Assembly: GCA_964628185.1 (NCBI GenBank)
Contig: CAZVLQ010000016.1
Location: 1 to 50,815 of the forward strand
Source: CAZVLQ01 sp964628185
GTDB taxonomy: Bacteria > Pseudomonadota > Zetaproteobacteria > Mariprofundales > Mariprofundaceae
Reading direction: 5' to 3'
DNA: 50,815 nt
Shown here: positions 26,020 to 34,973 of the stretch, in pieces
How the letters are laid out: every line of letters begins with the position of its first letter
How positions within the stretch are numbered: the first letter of the stretch is position 1
Translations under genes and position numbers: made by a program
The notes under the pieces: generated by a model
The model's input: the letters and a program-made list of their open reading frames with translations, nothing else
Told to the model about the DNA's origin: nothing
The model's database searches: none

Positions 26020-28899
26020 TTATGCCGTCAGGCTTAAGTCGGAGATGGTGTTCAGCGCATCCGCGGCTGCCTGCTCAAGATATGGTTTCAGATAATGGCC
26101 CGTCCAGGAAGATTCGCAGGCCGCGATATCCTCCGGTGTTCCGGCCACGACGATTTCCCCGCCCCGGTCGCCGCCTTCCGGGCCCATGTCCACGATCCAG
26201 TCCGCCGTCTTGATTACCTCCAGATTGTGTTCGATGACGATCACCGTGTTGCCCCGTTCCACCAAGGCGTGCAACACGGAGAGCAGCTTGGCCACATCAT
26301 CGAAATGCAGGCCGGTGGTGGGTTCATCGAGGATGTAAAGCGTGTCTCCCGTAGCTCGTCTGGCCAGTTCGCGGGCCAGCTTGATGCGCTGGGCCTCGCC
26401 GCCTGAAAGCGTGGTGGCCGACTGCCCCAGACGAATATAGCCGAGCCCGACCCGGCGCAGGGTCTCCAGGCGGTGGCGGATGGGCATGATATTGGCGAAA
26501 AAAACCGCCGCCTCGTCCACCGTCATGGCCAGCACATTGGCGATGGTTTTTCCCTTGTAGCGGATTTCCAGCGTTTCCCGGTTGTAGCGCGCGCCGTTGC
26601 AGGTTTCACAATGCACGTAGACGTCCGGCAGAAAATGCATTTCAACCCTGATAATGCCGTCGCCGTCGCAGGCCTCGCAACGCCCGCCCCGGACGTTGAA
26701 GGAAAAACGTCCCGGCTTGTAGCCCCGGGCGCGGGATTCGGGCACCGAGGCGAACAGATCACGAATGGGAGTAAACAGGCCGGTATAGGTCGCCGGATTG
26801 GAGCGTGGCGTGCGCCCGATCGGGCTCTGGTCGATATCAATAATCTTGTCCACCAGTTCCGCGCCGGGCAGGGCATCATGCGCGCCCACCCGCTCCCTCA
26901 CATGCCGCATGCGCCTGGCAAAGGCCCGGTACAGGGTGTCCAGCACCAGCGAGGACTTGCCGGAGCCGGATACGCCGGTGACGCAGGTCAGCCGCCCGAC
27001 GGGAAAAGCGGCGTCAATGCCCTTGAGATTGTGCGCCCTGGCGCCTTTCACGCCCAGCATCGGATGCTCGTCCGGCACCGGCATGCGCTCCGGTATGGCG
27101 ATTGACTTCCGTCCGGTCATGTAATCGGCGGTCAGCGAATCCTTATGTTTCAGAATGGTTTCAAGCGGCCCGGCCGCAACCACCCTGCCGCCGTGTTCAC
27201 CCGCCCTCGGCCCCATGTCCACCACCCAGTCGGCCCGCCGGATCGTATCCTCGTCATGCTCGACCACCAGTACGGAATTGCCCAGATCACGCAGACGCTC
27301 CAGTGTGGCCAGCAGACGGGCATTGTCGCGCTGATGCAGGCCGATGGAGGGCTCGTCCAGAATATAAAGTACACCCATCAAGGCCGAACCAATCTGGGTT
27401 GCGAGCCGGATACGCTGTCCCTCGCCGCCGGAAAGCGTGGCGGCGGTGCGGTGAAGCGACAGATAATCCAGCCCCACCTCGATCATGAAACCCAGGCGGG
27501 CGTCAATTTCCTGCAAGACGCGATCGGCAATGGCACGATCCTGAACGCCCAGGTCCAGGCCGCAAACCCATTCACGAGCTTCCCTGAGCGGCATATTCAC
27601 CACTTGCGGCAGACTGACGCCGCCCACATAAACGTGACGCGCGACCAGATTCAGCCGCGAACCGTCACAATCCGGACACGGGGCATCGTTAATGTAATGC
27701 GACAGGGACTCACGCACCTCGTCCGATTCACTTTCCCGGTAGCGCCGTTCAAGGCTGGGGATGACGCCCTCGAATTGCCGCATAAATTCCCGCACCATGC
27801 CGTGATCGAAGTATCGGAAACAGATTTTTTTACCCCGGGAGCCGTAAAGAATAAATTGTCTCGCCTCCTCATTCAGGGATGAAAACGGCGTTCTCGCCTC
27901 AATGCCCAGATGCCGGCACACCGCTTCCATCGTTTGCTGAAAAAAAGGCGTTTCACGTCCCGACCATGGCGCGATGGCGCCCTGCTTCAGCGATTTTGAC
28001 GGATCCGGCACCACCAGATCAGGATCAAAGATAATTTTGGCGCCGATGCCGTCGCAACTCGTGCAGGCGCCAGCGGGTGAATTGAAGGAAAAAAGCCGTG
28101 GCTCGATTTCCGGATACGAAATGCCACAGTCCGGGCAGGCAAAGCGTTCGGAAAAGGTGCGCGACCGCCCGCCTACCAGGGTAATGAGCATGCCGTCGCC
28201 ATGGCGCAGACAGGTTTCCACCGAATCGGCGAGACGGGTACGGATACCGCTACGCATGACGAGCCGGTCGACCACCAGTTCAATATCATGTTTCCTGTTT
28301 TTCCACAGCGCCGGTGCATCCTCAATGGGCATAATTTCGCCGTCGATGCGGACGCGCACAAAGCCATCCTGCCCGGCCTTTTCAAGCTCGCGCCGGAACT
28401 CACCCTTCCGGCCGCGCGCAATGGGCGCCAGCAACTGCACTTTCGCGCCTTCGGGCAATGCCATCATTGTGTCGATAATCTGACTGGCGCTCTGGGAGGT
28501 GATCGGCTTGCCGCAGCCATGGCAATGCGGCTTGCCGATACGGGCGAACAACAAGCGCAGATAGTCGTAAACCTCGGTAATCGTGCCGACGGTGGAACGC
28601 GGGTTGCGGCTGCTGGTTTTCTGTTCGATTGAAATGGCCGGGGACAGCCCCTCGATGGCGTCCACATCGGGACGCTCCATCATGCCGAGGAACTGACGCG
28701 CATAGGCCGAGAGTGATTCCACGTAGCGGCGCTGGCCCTCGGCATACAGGGTGTCGAAGGCGAGCGACGATTTGCCGGAACCGGATACCCCGGTAATCAC
28801 CACCAGTTTGTCACGCGGAATATCCAGGCTGATATTCTTCAGATTGTGCACGCGCGCGCCACGCACGCGTATCCATCGTTCGCCTGATTTTTCAGTCAT
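26020..28899 (-). CDS. uvrA: UvrABC excinuclease subunit A
   Basis: UvrA is the damage-sensing ATPase of nucleotide excision repair. The 959-residue protein has two ABC modules, with Walker A GVSGSGKSSLAFDTL near 39 and GVSGSGKSSLVLDTL near 645. Each ABC signature is present (LSGGEGQRIRLA, LSGGEAQRIKLA). Zinc-binding cysteine pairs are CPDCG/CTSCDG and CEACDG/CETCNG, the latter in the conserved C-terminal zinc module. It is full length and intact. The 104-base divergent region before the plus-strand TM protein gene has only a poor LexA-like match (CTGT-N8-ACGG). Confidence 0.97.
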   Translation of the reverse strand: MTEKSGERWIRVRGARVHNLKNISLDIPRDKLVVITGVSGSGKSSLAFDTLYAEGQRRYVESLSAYARQFLGMMERPDVDAIEGLSPAISIEQKTSSRNPRSTVGTITEVYDYLRLLFARIGKPHCHGCGKPITSQSASQIIDTMMALPEGAKVQLLAPIARGRKGEFRRELEKAGQDGFVRVRIDGEIMPIEDAPALWKNRKHDIELVVDRLVMRSGIRTRLADSVETCLRHGDGMLITLVGGRSRTFSERFACPDCGISYPEIEPRLFSFNSPAGACTSCDGIGAKIIFDPDLVVPDPSKSLKQGAIAPWSGRETPFFQQTMEAVCRHLGIEARTPFSSLNEEARQFILYGSRGKKICFRYFDHGMVREFMRQFEGVIPSLERRYRESESDEVRESLSHYINDAPCPDCDGSRLNLVARHVYVGGVSLPQVVNMPLREAREWVCGLDLGVQDRAIADRVLQEIDARLGFMIEVGLDYLSLHRTAATLSGGEGQRIRLATQIGSALMGVLYILDEPSIGLHQRDNARLLATLERLRDLGNSVLVVEHDEDTIRRADWVVDMGPRAGEHGGRVVAAGPLETILKHKDSLTADYMTGRKSIAIPERMPVPDEHPMLGVKGARAHNLKGIDAAFPVGRLTCVTGVSGSGKSSLVLDTLYRAFARRMRHVRERVGAHDALPGAELVDKIIDIDQSPIGRTPRSNPATYTGLFTPIRDLFASVPESRARGYKPGRFSFNVRGGRCEACDGDGIIRVEMHFLPDVYVHCETCNGARYNRETLEIRYKGKTIANVLAMTVDEAAVFFANIMPIRHRLETLRRVGLGYIRLGQSATTLSGGEAQRIKLARELARRATGDTLYILDEPTTGLHFDDVAKLLSVLHALVERGNTVIVIEHNLEVIKTADWIVDMGPEGGDRGGEIVVAGTPEDIAACESSWTGHYLKPYLEQAAADALNTISDLSLTA

Positions 28900-29003
28900 T
28901 CAACCTCCAGAAACGCGCAAGGCTATGCTTCCAGACACCCTGTACAAGCCGACGGGACATGCTACAGTCCAAATAAATTAACATCATTAAGCAGGAGGTC
29001 ATC

Positions 29004-29687
29004 ATGACGGAAAAAGACGCTACCACGGAAGCCGCCAATCAGGCGCCGGAAACGCCGCCCCCACCCCCGGTCAAGTCCGCTCAATCCTCATCATCCCTGC
29101 CCGTGCTTCTGTCCATCCTGGCCGTACTGCTGGCCATCGTGGCACTTGCCGCCAGTCTGCTCGGCAGCGGGAAGATACAGGTCAAGCGTGTGGATTCAGC
29201 CGTCAACAACAGGCTTGGCGCCCTCGAAAATCGCCTGAGCCATCTGGAATCCTCGCTCGCCAGCGAGCGACATGATCTGATGCAGGCAAAACTTGCACGA
29301 CTGCTCACCGAAGTCCGGGATATTGCCAAGCTTGGCGATACAAAAGCAAAGCAGGAAATCTCCAGGGTTGAAAATATCCTCAGCAGCCTGAGCACGGAAC
29401 CCGCCACCAGGGTGAAAGCCCGCGTTGATCTGGAACACACCGGCCCGGTGGCGAAAACAGTCGAACCGGCCTCACCCAAAACCGGAAATCCGCAGACTGA
29501 AACCACCCAACAGACCCCACAGCCTGAAACCACCCAGCCGGCAAGTGAACAGACAAATGAGGGTAATCAGGCGTCATCAAAACCCGATAACACCGAGGCC
29601 AAACCCGCGCTGGAAGAGGAAAATGCGGCAACCCCGGACACAGGCGAAGATACCGGGGCTGCATCTCCCGCCACTACGGAAAAATAA
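29004..29687 (+). CDS. Uncharacterised single-TM protein with coiled coil and disordered tail
   Basis: The 227-residue protein starts at ATG 29004 with a strong AGGAGGT. It has a Pro-rich cytoplasmic N-terminus (about 1-30), one TM helix (LPVLLSILAVLLAIVALAASLL, about 32-53), a heptad-like coiled coil (about 64-130), then a Thr/Pro/Glu-rich low-complexity tail (145-227). The layout resembles envelope tethers or HemX-like helper proteins, but I find no family match. It diverges from uvrA and converges on phoH. Confidence 0.75.
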   Translation: MTEKDATTEAANQAPETPPPPPVKSAQSSSSLPVLLSILAVLLAIVALAASLLGSGKIQVKRVDSAVNNRLGALENRLSHLESSLASERHDLMQAKLARLLTEVRDIAKLGDTKAKQEISRVENILSSLSTEPATRVKARVDLEHTGPVAKTVEPASPKTGNPQTETTQQTPQPETTQPASEQTNEGNQASSKPDNTEAKPALEEENAATPDTGEDTGAASPATTEK

Positions 29688-29707
29688 TACCAGCTTTTCC
29701 CTGCCGG

Positions 29708-31072
29708 CTACATCACCTCCGCCGCATAGGCGGCCAGACGTGAACGCTCGCTGGCCTTAAGCGTCACATGGCCGGCATGCGGCCATTGCGCGAAGCTCGT
29801 CACCGCCATGGAAAGCCCGTTCGTGTAGGCCGTCAGATAAGGCGTATCGATCTGGGCGTTGTTGCCCAGAATAATAATCTTTGAACCTTCACCGATGCGC
29901 GTCACCAGCGTCTTCATCTGGTGCGGAGACAGGTTCTGCGCTTCATCCACAATCAGCCATGTACGTGTAAACGTGCGGCCGCGAACAAAAGACAGGGCCG
30001 AAATTTCAATGCTGTATTGGGAAAGATCATTGCCCAGACCATGAAAGTCCTCGCCCAGCAGCAGGGAAAGATTGTCGGTGACGGCACCCATCCATGGTTC
30101 CAGCTTTTCCTTTTCCGTGCCGGGCAGATAGCCGATATCCTGCCCCATCGGTACCGTCGCGCGTGTTACAACAATGCGCTCGTACAAATCCTGATCGAGC
30201 GTCAGGTGCAACCCGCATGCCAGCGCCAGCAGGGTTTTTCCACTGCCGGCCCGGCCAAGCAGGTTTACCAGGTCCAGCTCAGGGTCCATCAACAGATTCA
30301 TGGCCATGTTCTGCTCGGCATTTCTGGCCTGGATACCCCATATGGCATGACGCTCACCGCGATAGGACCGAATATCATGCAGATGCACATGACCGTCATC
30401 CTCAAGCTGGATACAGCGTAGTGCCTTCCCCTTGCCGCCGGGGAGTGTGACAAAACCGTTGATACAGGGCGGCGTCAGCGCCTTCGGCCATTCCAGCCGG
30501 TAGTGACTTCCCTTCGGCCCATCCGTCACCTCCATACCCTCGGCCATGCCGTTCCACACATCGTCATCCAGTTCAATGTAGCCAAGCGGCAAAATGTCGA
30601 GATCTTCAACCACCCGGTCGGAACGATAGTCCTCGGCAACAAGTCCCAGCGCCCGCGCCTTGATTCGCAGGTTGATATCCTTGGACACAAGCACTACATC
30701 CCGGTTTTTGTGCTCCTGCTGCAGGGACATCGTGACGGCGATAATGCGGTTGTCTCCGCTTCCCCTGGCCAGTGCCTCGGGCAAAATCTCCAGAGCGCGG
30801 TGGTTCAGTTCAAAAAACAGGCAACCGCCGCCGGGCAGCGGGCAACCCTTTTCAAGGTCGGCGCAACCCTCGCTTAAGGCGTCAAGCTGGCGTGATGCCT
30901 CGCGCACGTTGCGGGCCAGCTCATCGAAACCGCGCTTGACCTTGTCCATTTCCTCGAGTACGGCGATCGGAAGCACCACGTCATGCTCGTCAAACTGGTT
31001 GAGTGCAAGAGGATCGTGGATCAACACATTGGTATCGAGCACATAAATTTTTCGTTCTTCTCTGGCGGTCAA
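29708..31072 (-). CDS. PIN-PhoH ATPase (PhoH-like protein)
   Basis: A 454-residue fusion of an N-terminal PIN nuclease domain (YVLDTNVLIHDP with the first catalytic Asp; LVSKDINLRIKA) and a C-terminal PhoH ATPase with Walker A GRAGSGKTLLAL near 280 and Walker B WLIVDEAQNLSP. Characterised PhoH2 proteins of this architecture unwind and cut RNA. The start is a TTG at 31072 with strong GGAGGA five to six bases upstream, and the PIN domain begins immediately after, so the start is convincing. It converges with the TM protein gene with only 20 bases between stops. Confidence 0.92.
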   Translation of the reverse strand: MTAREERKIYVLDTNVLIHDPLALNQFDEHDVVLPIAVLEEMDKVKRGFDELARNVREASRQLDALSEGCADLEKGCPLPGGGCLFFELNHRALEILPEALARGSGDNRIIAVTMSLQQEHKNRDVVLVSKDINLRIKARALGLVAEDYRSDRVVEDLDILPLGYIELDDDVWNGMAEGMEVTDGPKGSHYRLEWPKALTPPCINGFVTLPGGKGKALRCIQLEDDGHVHLHDIRSYRGERHAIWGIQARNAEQNMAMNLLMDPELDLVNLLGRAGSGKTLLALACGLHLTLDQDLYERIVVTRATVPMGQDIGYLPGTEKEKLEPWMGAVTDNLSLLLGEDFHGLGNDLSQYSIEISALSFVRGRTFTRTWLIVDEAQNLSPHQMKTLVTRIGEGSKIIILGNNAQIDTPYLTAYTNGLSMAVTSFAQWPHAGHVTLKASERSRLAAYAAEVM

Positions 31073-31180
31073 ATCCGTCCTCCATCTGCCATGTTAAATC
31101 TGCGACGCCTTCTTCTACGGCTCAAATTGGCGGCACACCCTAGCGATGCAAACCACGGCTGACAAAGCCCTGTTTCATTC

Positions 31181-31209
31181 TTGACAGTGATGGGGCTGCT
31201 GGCATGATT
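31181..31209 (+). promoter_or_regulatory. Sigma-70-type promoter for tRNA-Gly
   Basis: A perfect -35 TTGACA (31181-31186) is followed after 17 bases by ATGATT (31204-31209). The expected start near 31216 is just ahead of the tRNA at 31223. Confidence 0.65.
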
Positions 31210-31222
31210 CGCATCCCCTTAC

Positions 31223-31298
31223 GCGGGAATAGCTCAGTTGGTAGAGCGCAACCTTGCCAAGGTTGAGGTCGCCGGTTCGAACCCGGTTTCCCGCTCCA
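31223..31298 (+). tRNA. tRNA-Gly (GCC)
   Basis: A 76-base cloverleaf including CCA: acceptor GCGGGAA/TTCCCGC, D-arm GCTCAGTTGGTAGAGC, anticodon stem AACCT/AGGTT around loop TGCCA (anticodon GCC), and T-arm GCCGGTTCGAACCCGGT. Confidence 0.96.
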
Positions 31299-31304
31299 GT
31301 TTAC

Positions 31305-31331
31305 GGGCCGCAAGGCCCTTTTTCTTTTTTT
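31305..31331 (+). terminator. Terminator-like hairpin between tRNA-Gly and tRNA-Cys
   Basis: Stem GGGCC/GGCCC with a GCAA tetraloop followed by a long T-rich run. It is only a 5-bp stem, so it may let part of transcription through to tRNA-Cys, which has no obvious promoter of its own. Confidence 0.6.
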
Positions 31332-31344
31332 GGCTGGATACCTC

Positions 31345-31419
<75 letters not shown>

Positions 31420-31526
31420 TCCCGCACATCCGTCTTGAAGCCCCTGCTTGCAAACCAGCCGCATCAGGGTGTCATGCTGATCACGCGAATGGTTAACCCG
31501 TTCTTTCATAGCCGACTATCCCGTGA

Positions 31527-31532
31527 TATAAG
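31527..31532 (+). promoter_or_regulatory. Extended -10 element abutting the ilvA start (possible leaderless mRNA)
   Basis: TATAAG preceded by TGA lies five bases before the ilvA ATG at 31538. Transcription would begin at or next to the start codon, and there is no Shine-Dalgarno before ilvA. The -35 region is weak. A promoter further upstream remains possible. Confidence 0.35.
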
Positions 31533-31537
31533 TCCGC

Positions 31538-33046
31538 ATGCCTGATTCATACCTCAATGCCATCGAACACAGCCGGGTCTACGAGATTGCCCGCGAAACG
31601 CCGCTGGAACTGGCGCCAAAGCTCTCGGCAAGGCTGCACAACGAGGTGCTGTTCAAGCGTGAGGACCTGCAACCGGTCTTTTCATTCAAAATCAGGGGCG
31701 CCTACAACAAAATCTCCCGGCTGAGCGATGCGGAATGCGCCAGAGGCGTGATTTGCGCCTCGGCCGGGAATCACGCCCAGGGCGTGGCCATGAGCGCCAG
31801 GCGACGGGGCTGCAAGGCCGTTATCGTCATGCCGCGCACCACACCGGACATCAAGGTCAAAGCGGTTGAATCCATGAGCGGGAGCGTGGTGCTGGCCGGA
31901 GACTCCTATTCCGACGCCTGCAGGCACGCATACACCCTGCGCGATGAAACCGGCCTGTATTTCGTCCATCCCTACGATGATCCGCTGGTCATCGCCGGCC
32001 AGGGCACCATTGCAGGAGAACTGCTGCGGCAGGCAAGCAAGGATATCGATGCAGTCTTCATTCCCATCGGTGGAGGTGGCCTTGCCGCCGGCATGGCCGT
32101 GTACCTTAAACACTATTCGCCGCAAACCCGCGTGATTGGCGTGGAGCCGGTGGACTCATCCGCCATGCACCAGTCCATTCAGGCCGGCAGGCGAGTGCAT
32201 CTGGATCAGGTCGGAATCTTCGCCGATGGCGTTGCCGTCAAACAGGTGGGCGAACACACCTTTGATCTGGTCCGGCGTTTTGTGGATGAAATTATCCTGG
32301 TAGATACGGACGAGATCTGCGCCGCCATCAAGGATATCTTTGACGACAACCGCAGCATCGTGGAACCAGCCGGCGCCCTGGGCGTGGCGGCGATGAAAAA
32401 ATACGTTCAGCGGGAGCATGCGCACGGCAGGGTGCTGGTCTGCATCAACAGCGGTGCCAACATGAACTTCGACCGTATGCGCCATGTGGCCGAACGCACC
32501 GAGATGGGCGAAAAGCGCGAGGCTCTGTTCGCCGTCACCATTCCCGAACGGCCGGGCGCATTCCTGAGCTTCTGCAAAGCCCTCGAAGGCCGCGTCATCA
32601 CCGAATTCAACTATCGTCTGTCAAGCCGAACTGAAGCGCATATCTTCGCCGGCGTCGGCATCAGCGGCCCTGAGGAAGTGGAAACCATCCAGGCCAAACT
32701 GGAAGATGCGGGATACCCGGTTATCAATCTGATGGATAATGAACTCGCCAAATTGCATATCCGCCACATGGTCGGTGGCCGCAGCGGGCTGGTACACGAC
32801 GAAATTCTGTTGCGCTTCGAATTCCCCGAACGGCCCGGCGCCCTGCTCGACTTTCTCAGCCAGTCCGCCGGACGCTGGAATATATCGCTGTTTCATTACC
32901 GCAATCATGGCGCCGCCTTCGGCCGTGTGCTGGCGGGACTTGAAGTGCCGGTGGAGGAACGTCCGGAACTGGAAAGCTTCCTCACGTCACTGGGCTATGC
33001 ATTTGTGGATGAATCCGGCAATCCGGCCTATCAACGATTCCTGTGA
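31538..33046 (+). CDS. ilvA: Threonine ammonia-lyase (threonine deaminase), biosynthetic
   Basis: IlvA is a PLP enzyme that deaminates threonine to 2-oxobutanoate, the first step to isoleucine. The 502-residue protein has the PLP lysine in VFSFKIRGAYNKI, the SAGNHAQGVA loop and the phosphate-binding GGGGLAAG. Two ACT-like regulatory domains follow (about 330-405 and 425-500), the layout of the isoleucine-inhibited biosynthetic enzyme rather than the catabolic TdcB. ilvD, from the same pathway, is nearby. No leader peptide or attenuator is visible upstream. Confidence 0.96.
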   Translation: MPDSYLNAIEHSRVYEIARETPLELAPKLSARLHNEVLFKREDLQPVFSFKIRGAYNKISRLSDAECARGVICASAGNHAQGVAMSARRRGCKAVIVMPRTTPDIKVKAVESMSGSVVLAGDSYSDACRHAYTLRDETGLYFVHPYDDPLVIAGQGTIAGELLRQASKDIDAVFIPIGGGGLAAGMAVYLKHYSPQTRVIGVEPVDSSAMHQSIQAGRRVHLDQVGIFADGVAVKQVGEHTFDLVRRFVDEIILVDTDEICAAIKDIFDDNRSIVEPAGALGVAAMKKYVQREHAHGRVLVCINSGANMNFDRMRHVAERTEMGEKREALFAVTIPERPGAFLSFCKALEGRVITEFNYRLSSRTEAHIFAGVGISGPEEVETIQAKLEDAGYPVINLMDNELAKLHIRHMVGGRSGLVHDEILLRFEFPERPGALLDFLSQSAGRWNISLFHYRNHGAAFGRVLAGLEVPVEERPELESFLTSLGYAFVDESGNPAYQRFL

Positions 33047-33060
33047 CGCACGAGGCATCA

Positions 33061-33366
33061 ATGACGGACCGGATCCGGCAGGCATTGCGCAACGTCACCG
33101 ACCCGGAAATCGGCATCAACATTGTTGATCTGGGCCTGATCTATGACATCGAAGCCCGCCCCGACGAGCTTGTTATCCGCATGACCATGACCGCACCGGC
33201 CTGCCCCATGAGCGCCTGGCTGACCGGGCAGGTACGCCAGGAAGTGCAGCGAATTGCCGGGTCACGCACCGTTACGGTAGACCTGGTATGGGACCCGCCA
33301 TGGAATCCATCCATGATGAGTGATGCCGCCAGAGACCGGCTGGGTTGGCCGGAAGGCGCACCCTGA
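33061..33366 (+). CDS. MIP18/SufT-like protein (DUF59 family)
   Basis: The 101-residue protein matches the small MIP18 family, linked to iron-sulfur cluster assembly (SufT) and also found as PaaD in phenylacetate degradation. The hallmark VTDPEIGINIVDLGLIYDIE is at the N-terminus and TMTAPACPMS carries the conserved cysteine. A GTG overlapping the ilvA stop is open, but ATG 33061 has GAGG five bases before it. No suf or paa genes are nearby. A helper role in Fe-S assembly for IlvD, NadA or the glycosylase is conceivable but is inference. Confidence 0.88.
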   Translation: MTDRIRQALRNVTDPEIGINIVDLGLIYDIEARPDELVIRMTMTAPACPMSAWLTGQVRQEVQRIAGSRTVTVDLVWDPPWNPSMMSDAARDRLGWPEGAP

Positions 33367-33397
33367 CCCGGAGCATGTTCTGAATCAAAGTCCTGCC

Positions 33398-34516
33398 ATG
33401 GCGAAGGACCACAACGATCCTCCCGATCAGCGCCCGCCCCGTGATCTGGACGTGCCCTATCGCTTTCCACTTCTCCTGCTTGGTTTTATTGCCCTTGGCG
33501 CGGGCCTGATGGCGGGCTTAAGCCGGATCGGCTGGGAAGCGCCGTTTGCCTCCCGCGCCCTGGCGGCCTGGCATGCACCGCTGATGATCTGCGCCTTCTT
33601 CGGCGCCCTGATCGCCCTGGAACGGGCGGTGGCAACAGGAAGGGCATGGGCCTACGCAGCGCCCCTGAGCGCCGGGCTGGGCGGCATCCTGCTGATCTCG
33701 GGTCTTTCCCGGCAAGCCGCCATCACGCTGTTTATCGTGGCCAGCCTTGTTTTTACCATCGCGACCTTCCGGCTCGCCCGCCGGCACCCGGGCCTGCCGA
33801 TGTCCATCCTGACGCTCGGGGCTATCAGTTGGCTGGGTGGAAACCTGATGTGGCTGGCGCAACGACCTCTGCATGAGGCCGTACCCTGGTGGGCCGGTTT
33901 TCTGATCCTGACCATTGCCGGCGAAAGGCTGGAACTGAGCCGGCTCAGACCGGCTTCAGAGCGGGCAAAGCGACTTTTTGCAGCGGCGGTGGCGCTGTTT
34001 ATGGCTGCCTTGCTGCTCGGACTGATACGGGAACAGGCAGGCCATGTGCTGATGGCCGCGGCCTGTGCCGGCCTTGTTTTGTGGCTGCTGCGGCACGATA
34101 TTGCCCTGTCCATGGTCCGGGACAAAGGCTTGACCCGCTTTATCGCCGTATCCCTGCTGGCGGGTTACTTCTGGCTGGGCGTGGCCGCCATCGCCGGTCT
34201 CGCCGGACACGGCATGTTTGCGCCCGGCCCGAATTATGATCTAACCATCCACGCTGTTTTTCTCGGCTTTGTTTTTTCCATGGTGTTCGGGCACGCCCCG
34301 ATCATCTTTCCCGCCGTCACCCGATTTACCCTCGCCTGGCATCCGCTGTTTTATCTGCATCTGGCGCTTCTGCATATTTCCCTCGTTGTGCGCCTGTTCG
34401 CTGGTCCGGAGCTGCACATGCCCGGTGGCGCGCTGAATGCCGCGGCGATTATCCTGTTTGTGCTCAATACCGTTGCCGCGGTCATCCGCGGCCGCATCAG
34501 CGAACACGCCCGTTAG
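33398..34516 (+). CDS. NnrS-like multi-pass membrane protein
   Basis: The protein (372 residues from ATG 33398) has about ten to twelve hydrophobic helices. Features of NnrS-type haem/copper proteins are visible: conserved histidines in AAWHAPLM near the N-terminus and the HAVFLGFVFSMVFGHAPIIFPAV segment near 285-308. NnrS proteins are linked to nitric oxide or nitrosative stress in denitrifiers, but no nitrogen-oxide genes are nearby, so a specific role cannot be assigned. An earlier in-frame start would overlap the MIP18 gene. Confidence 0.8.
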   Translation: MAKDHNDPPDQRPPRDLDVPYRFPLLLLGFIALGAGLMAGLSRIGWEAPFASRALAAWHAPLMICAFFGALIALERAVATGRAWAYAAPLSAGLGGILLISGLSRQAAITLFIVASLVFTIATFRLARRHPGLPMSILTLGAISWLGGNLMWLAQRPLHEAVPWWAGFLILTIAGERLELSRLRPASERAKRLFAAAVALFMAALLLGLIREQAGHVLMAAACAGLVLWLLRHDIALSMVRDKGLTRFIAVSLLAGYFWLGVAAIAGLAGHGMFAPGPNYDLTIHAVFLGFVFSMVFGHAPIIFPAVTRFTLAWHPLFYLHLALLHISLVVRLFAGPELHMPGGALNAAAIILFVLNTVAAVIRGRISEHAR

Positions 34517-34590
34517 CCCCATAAAATATAGGCTATCGCGCGGCGGGACAACACCACTTGCTTCCCGACAATGGACTCAAGGTGGGATTG

Positions 34591-34620
34591 CCTGTCTGCA
34601 TGTGTTCACGCACAGGCAGG
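34591..34620. repeat. Hairpin repeat, left copy, flanking the GIY-YIG/toxin-antitoxin cassette
   Basis: CCTGTCTGCATGTGTTCACG followed by CACAGGCAGG. It matches the copy at 35668-35696 in the same orientation, and both fold as imperfect hairpins (CCTG...CAGG). It lies in the 157-base gap after the NnrS-like gene. I see no terminator T-run, so it is more likely a mobile or dispersed palindromic repeat. Confidence 0.8.
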
Positions 34621-34673
34621 CCGCTCATCCACCCGGAGCTTTGCGAGTGGCTCGAACTTGAATTATTTGTAGA

Positions 34674-34973
34674 ATGAAGGCTCCAGCAAGCGATACAACC
34701 CCGACAGAACCCGATATCACATGGTTCCTATATCTGATCCGCTGCAAGGATGGCTCTCTTTATACAGGTATCACCACCGATGTGGAGCGTCGCTTTATCG
34801 AACATCAATCAGGCAAAGGAGCAAAATACCTGCGCGGAAAAGCGCCGCTCACGCTGGCCTTTCAACAAAAGGTCGGTTCGCGCTCCGCCGCACTCAAAGC
34901 CGAAGCTTCAATCAAACAATTATCCAAAACGCGAACACTTGCAGGATCCATGTTATATCTTATCAACGATTAA
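34674..34973 (+). CDS. GIY-YIG nuclease domain protein (UPF0213/YhbQ-like)
   Basis: The 99-residue protein is one GIY-YIG domain: WFLYLIRCKDGSLYTGITTDVERRFIEH (the GIY and YIG positions read FLYLI and YTGIT), with the catalytic Arg in ERRFIEH and the C-terminal EASIKQLSK helix with the conserved Glu. Small free-standing members are DNA nucleases of mostly unknown role. It sits between two hairpin repeats and its end overlaps the convergent toxin gene by 11 bases. Confidence 0.9.
   Translation: MKAPASDTTPTEPDITWFLYLIRCKDGSLYTGITTDVERRFIEHQSGKGAKYLRGKAPLTLAFQQKVGSRSAALKAEASIKQLSKTRTLAGSMLYLIND

Noticed and set aside
28900..29003. LexA box before uvrA
   Set aside because: The best match, CTGT-N8-ACGG, misses a key base; not enough to call SOS control. 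No match was found before recA either.
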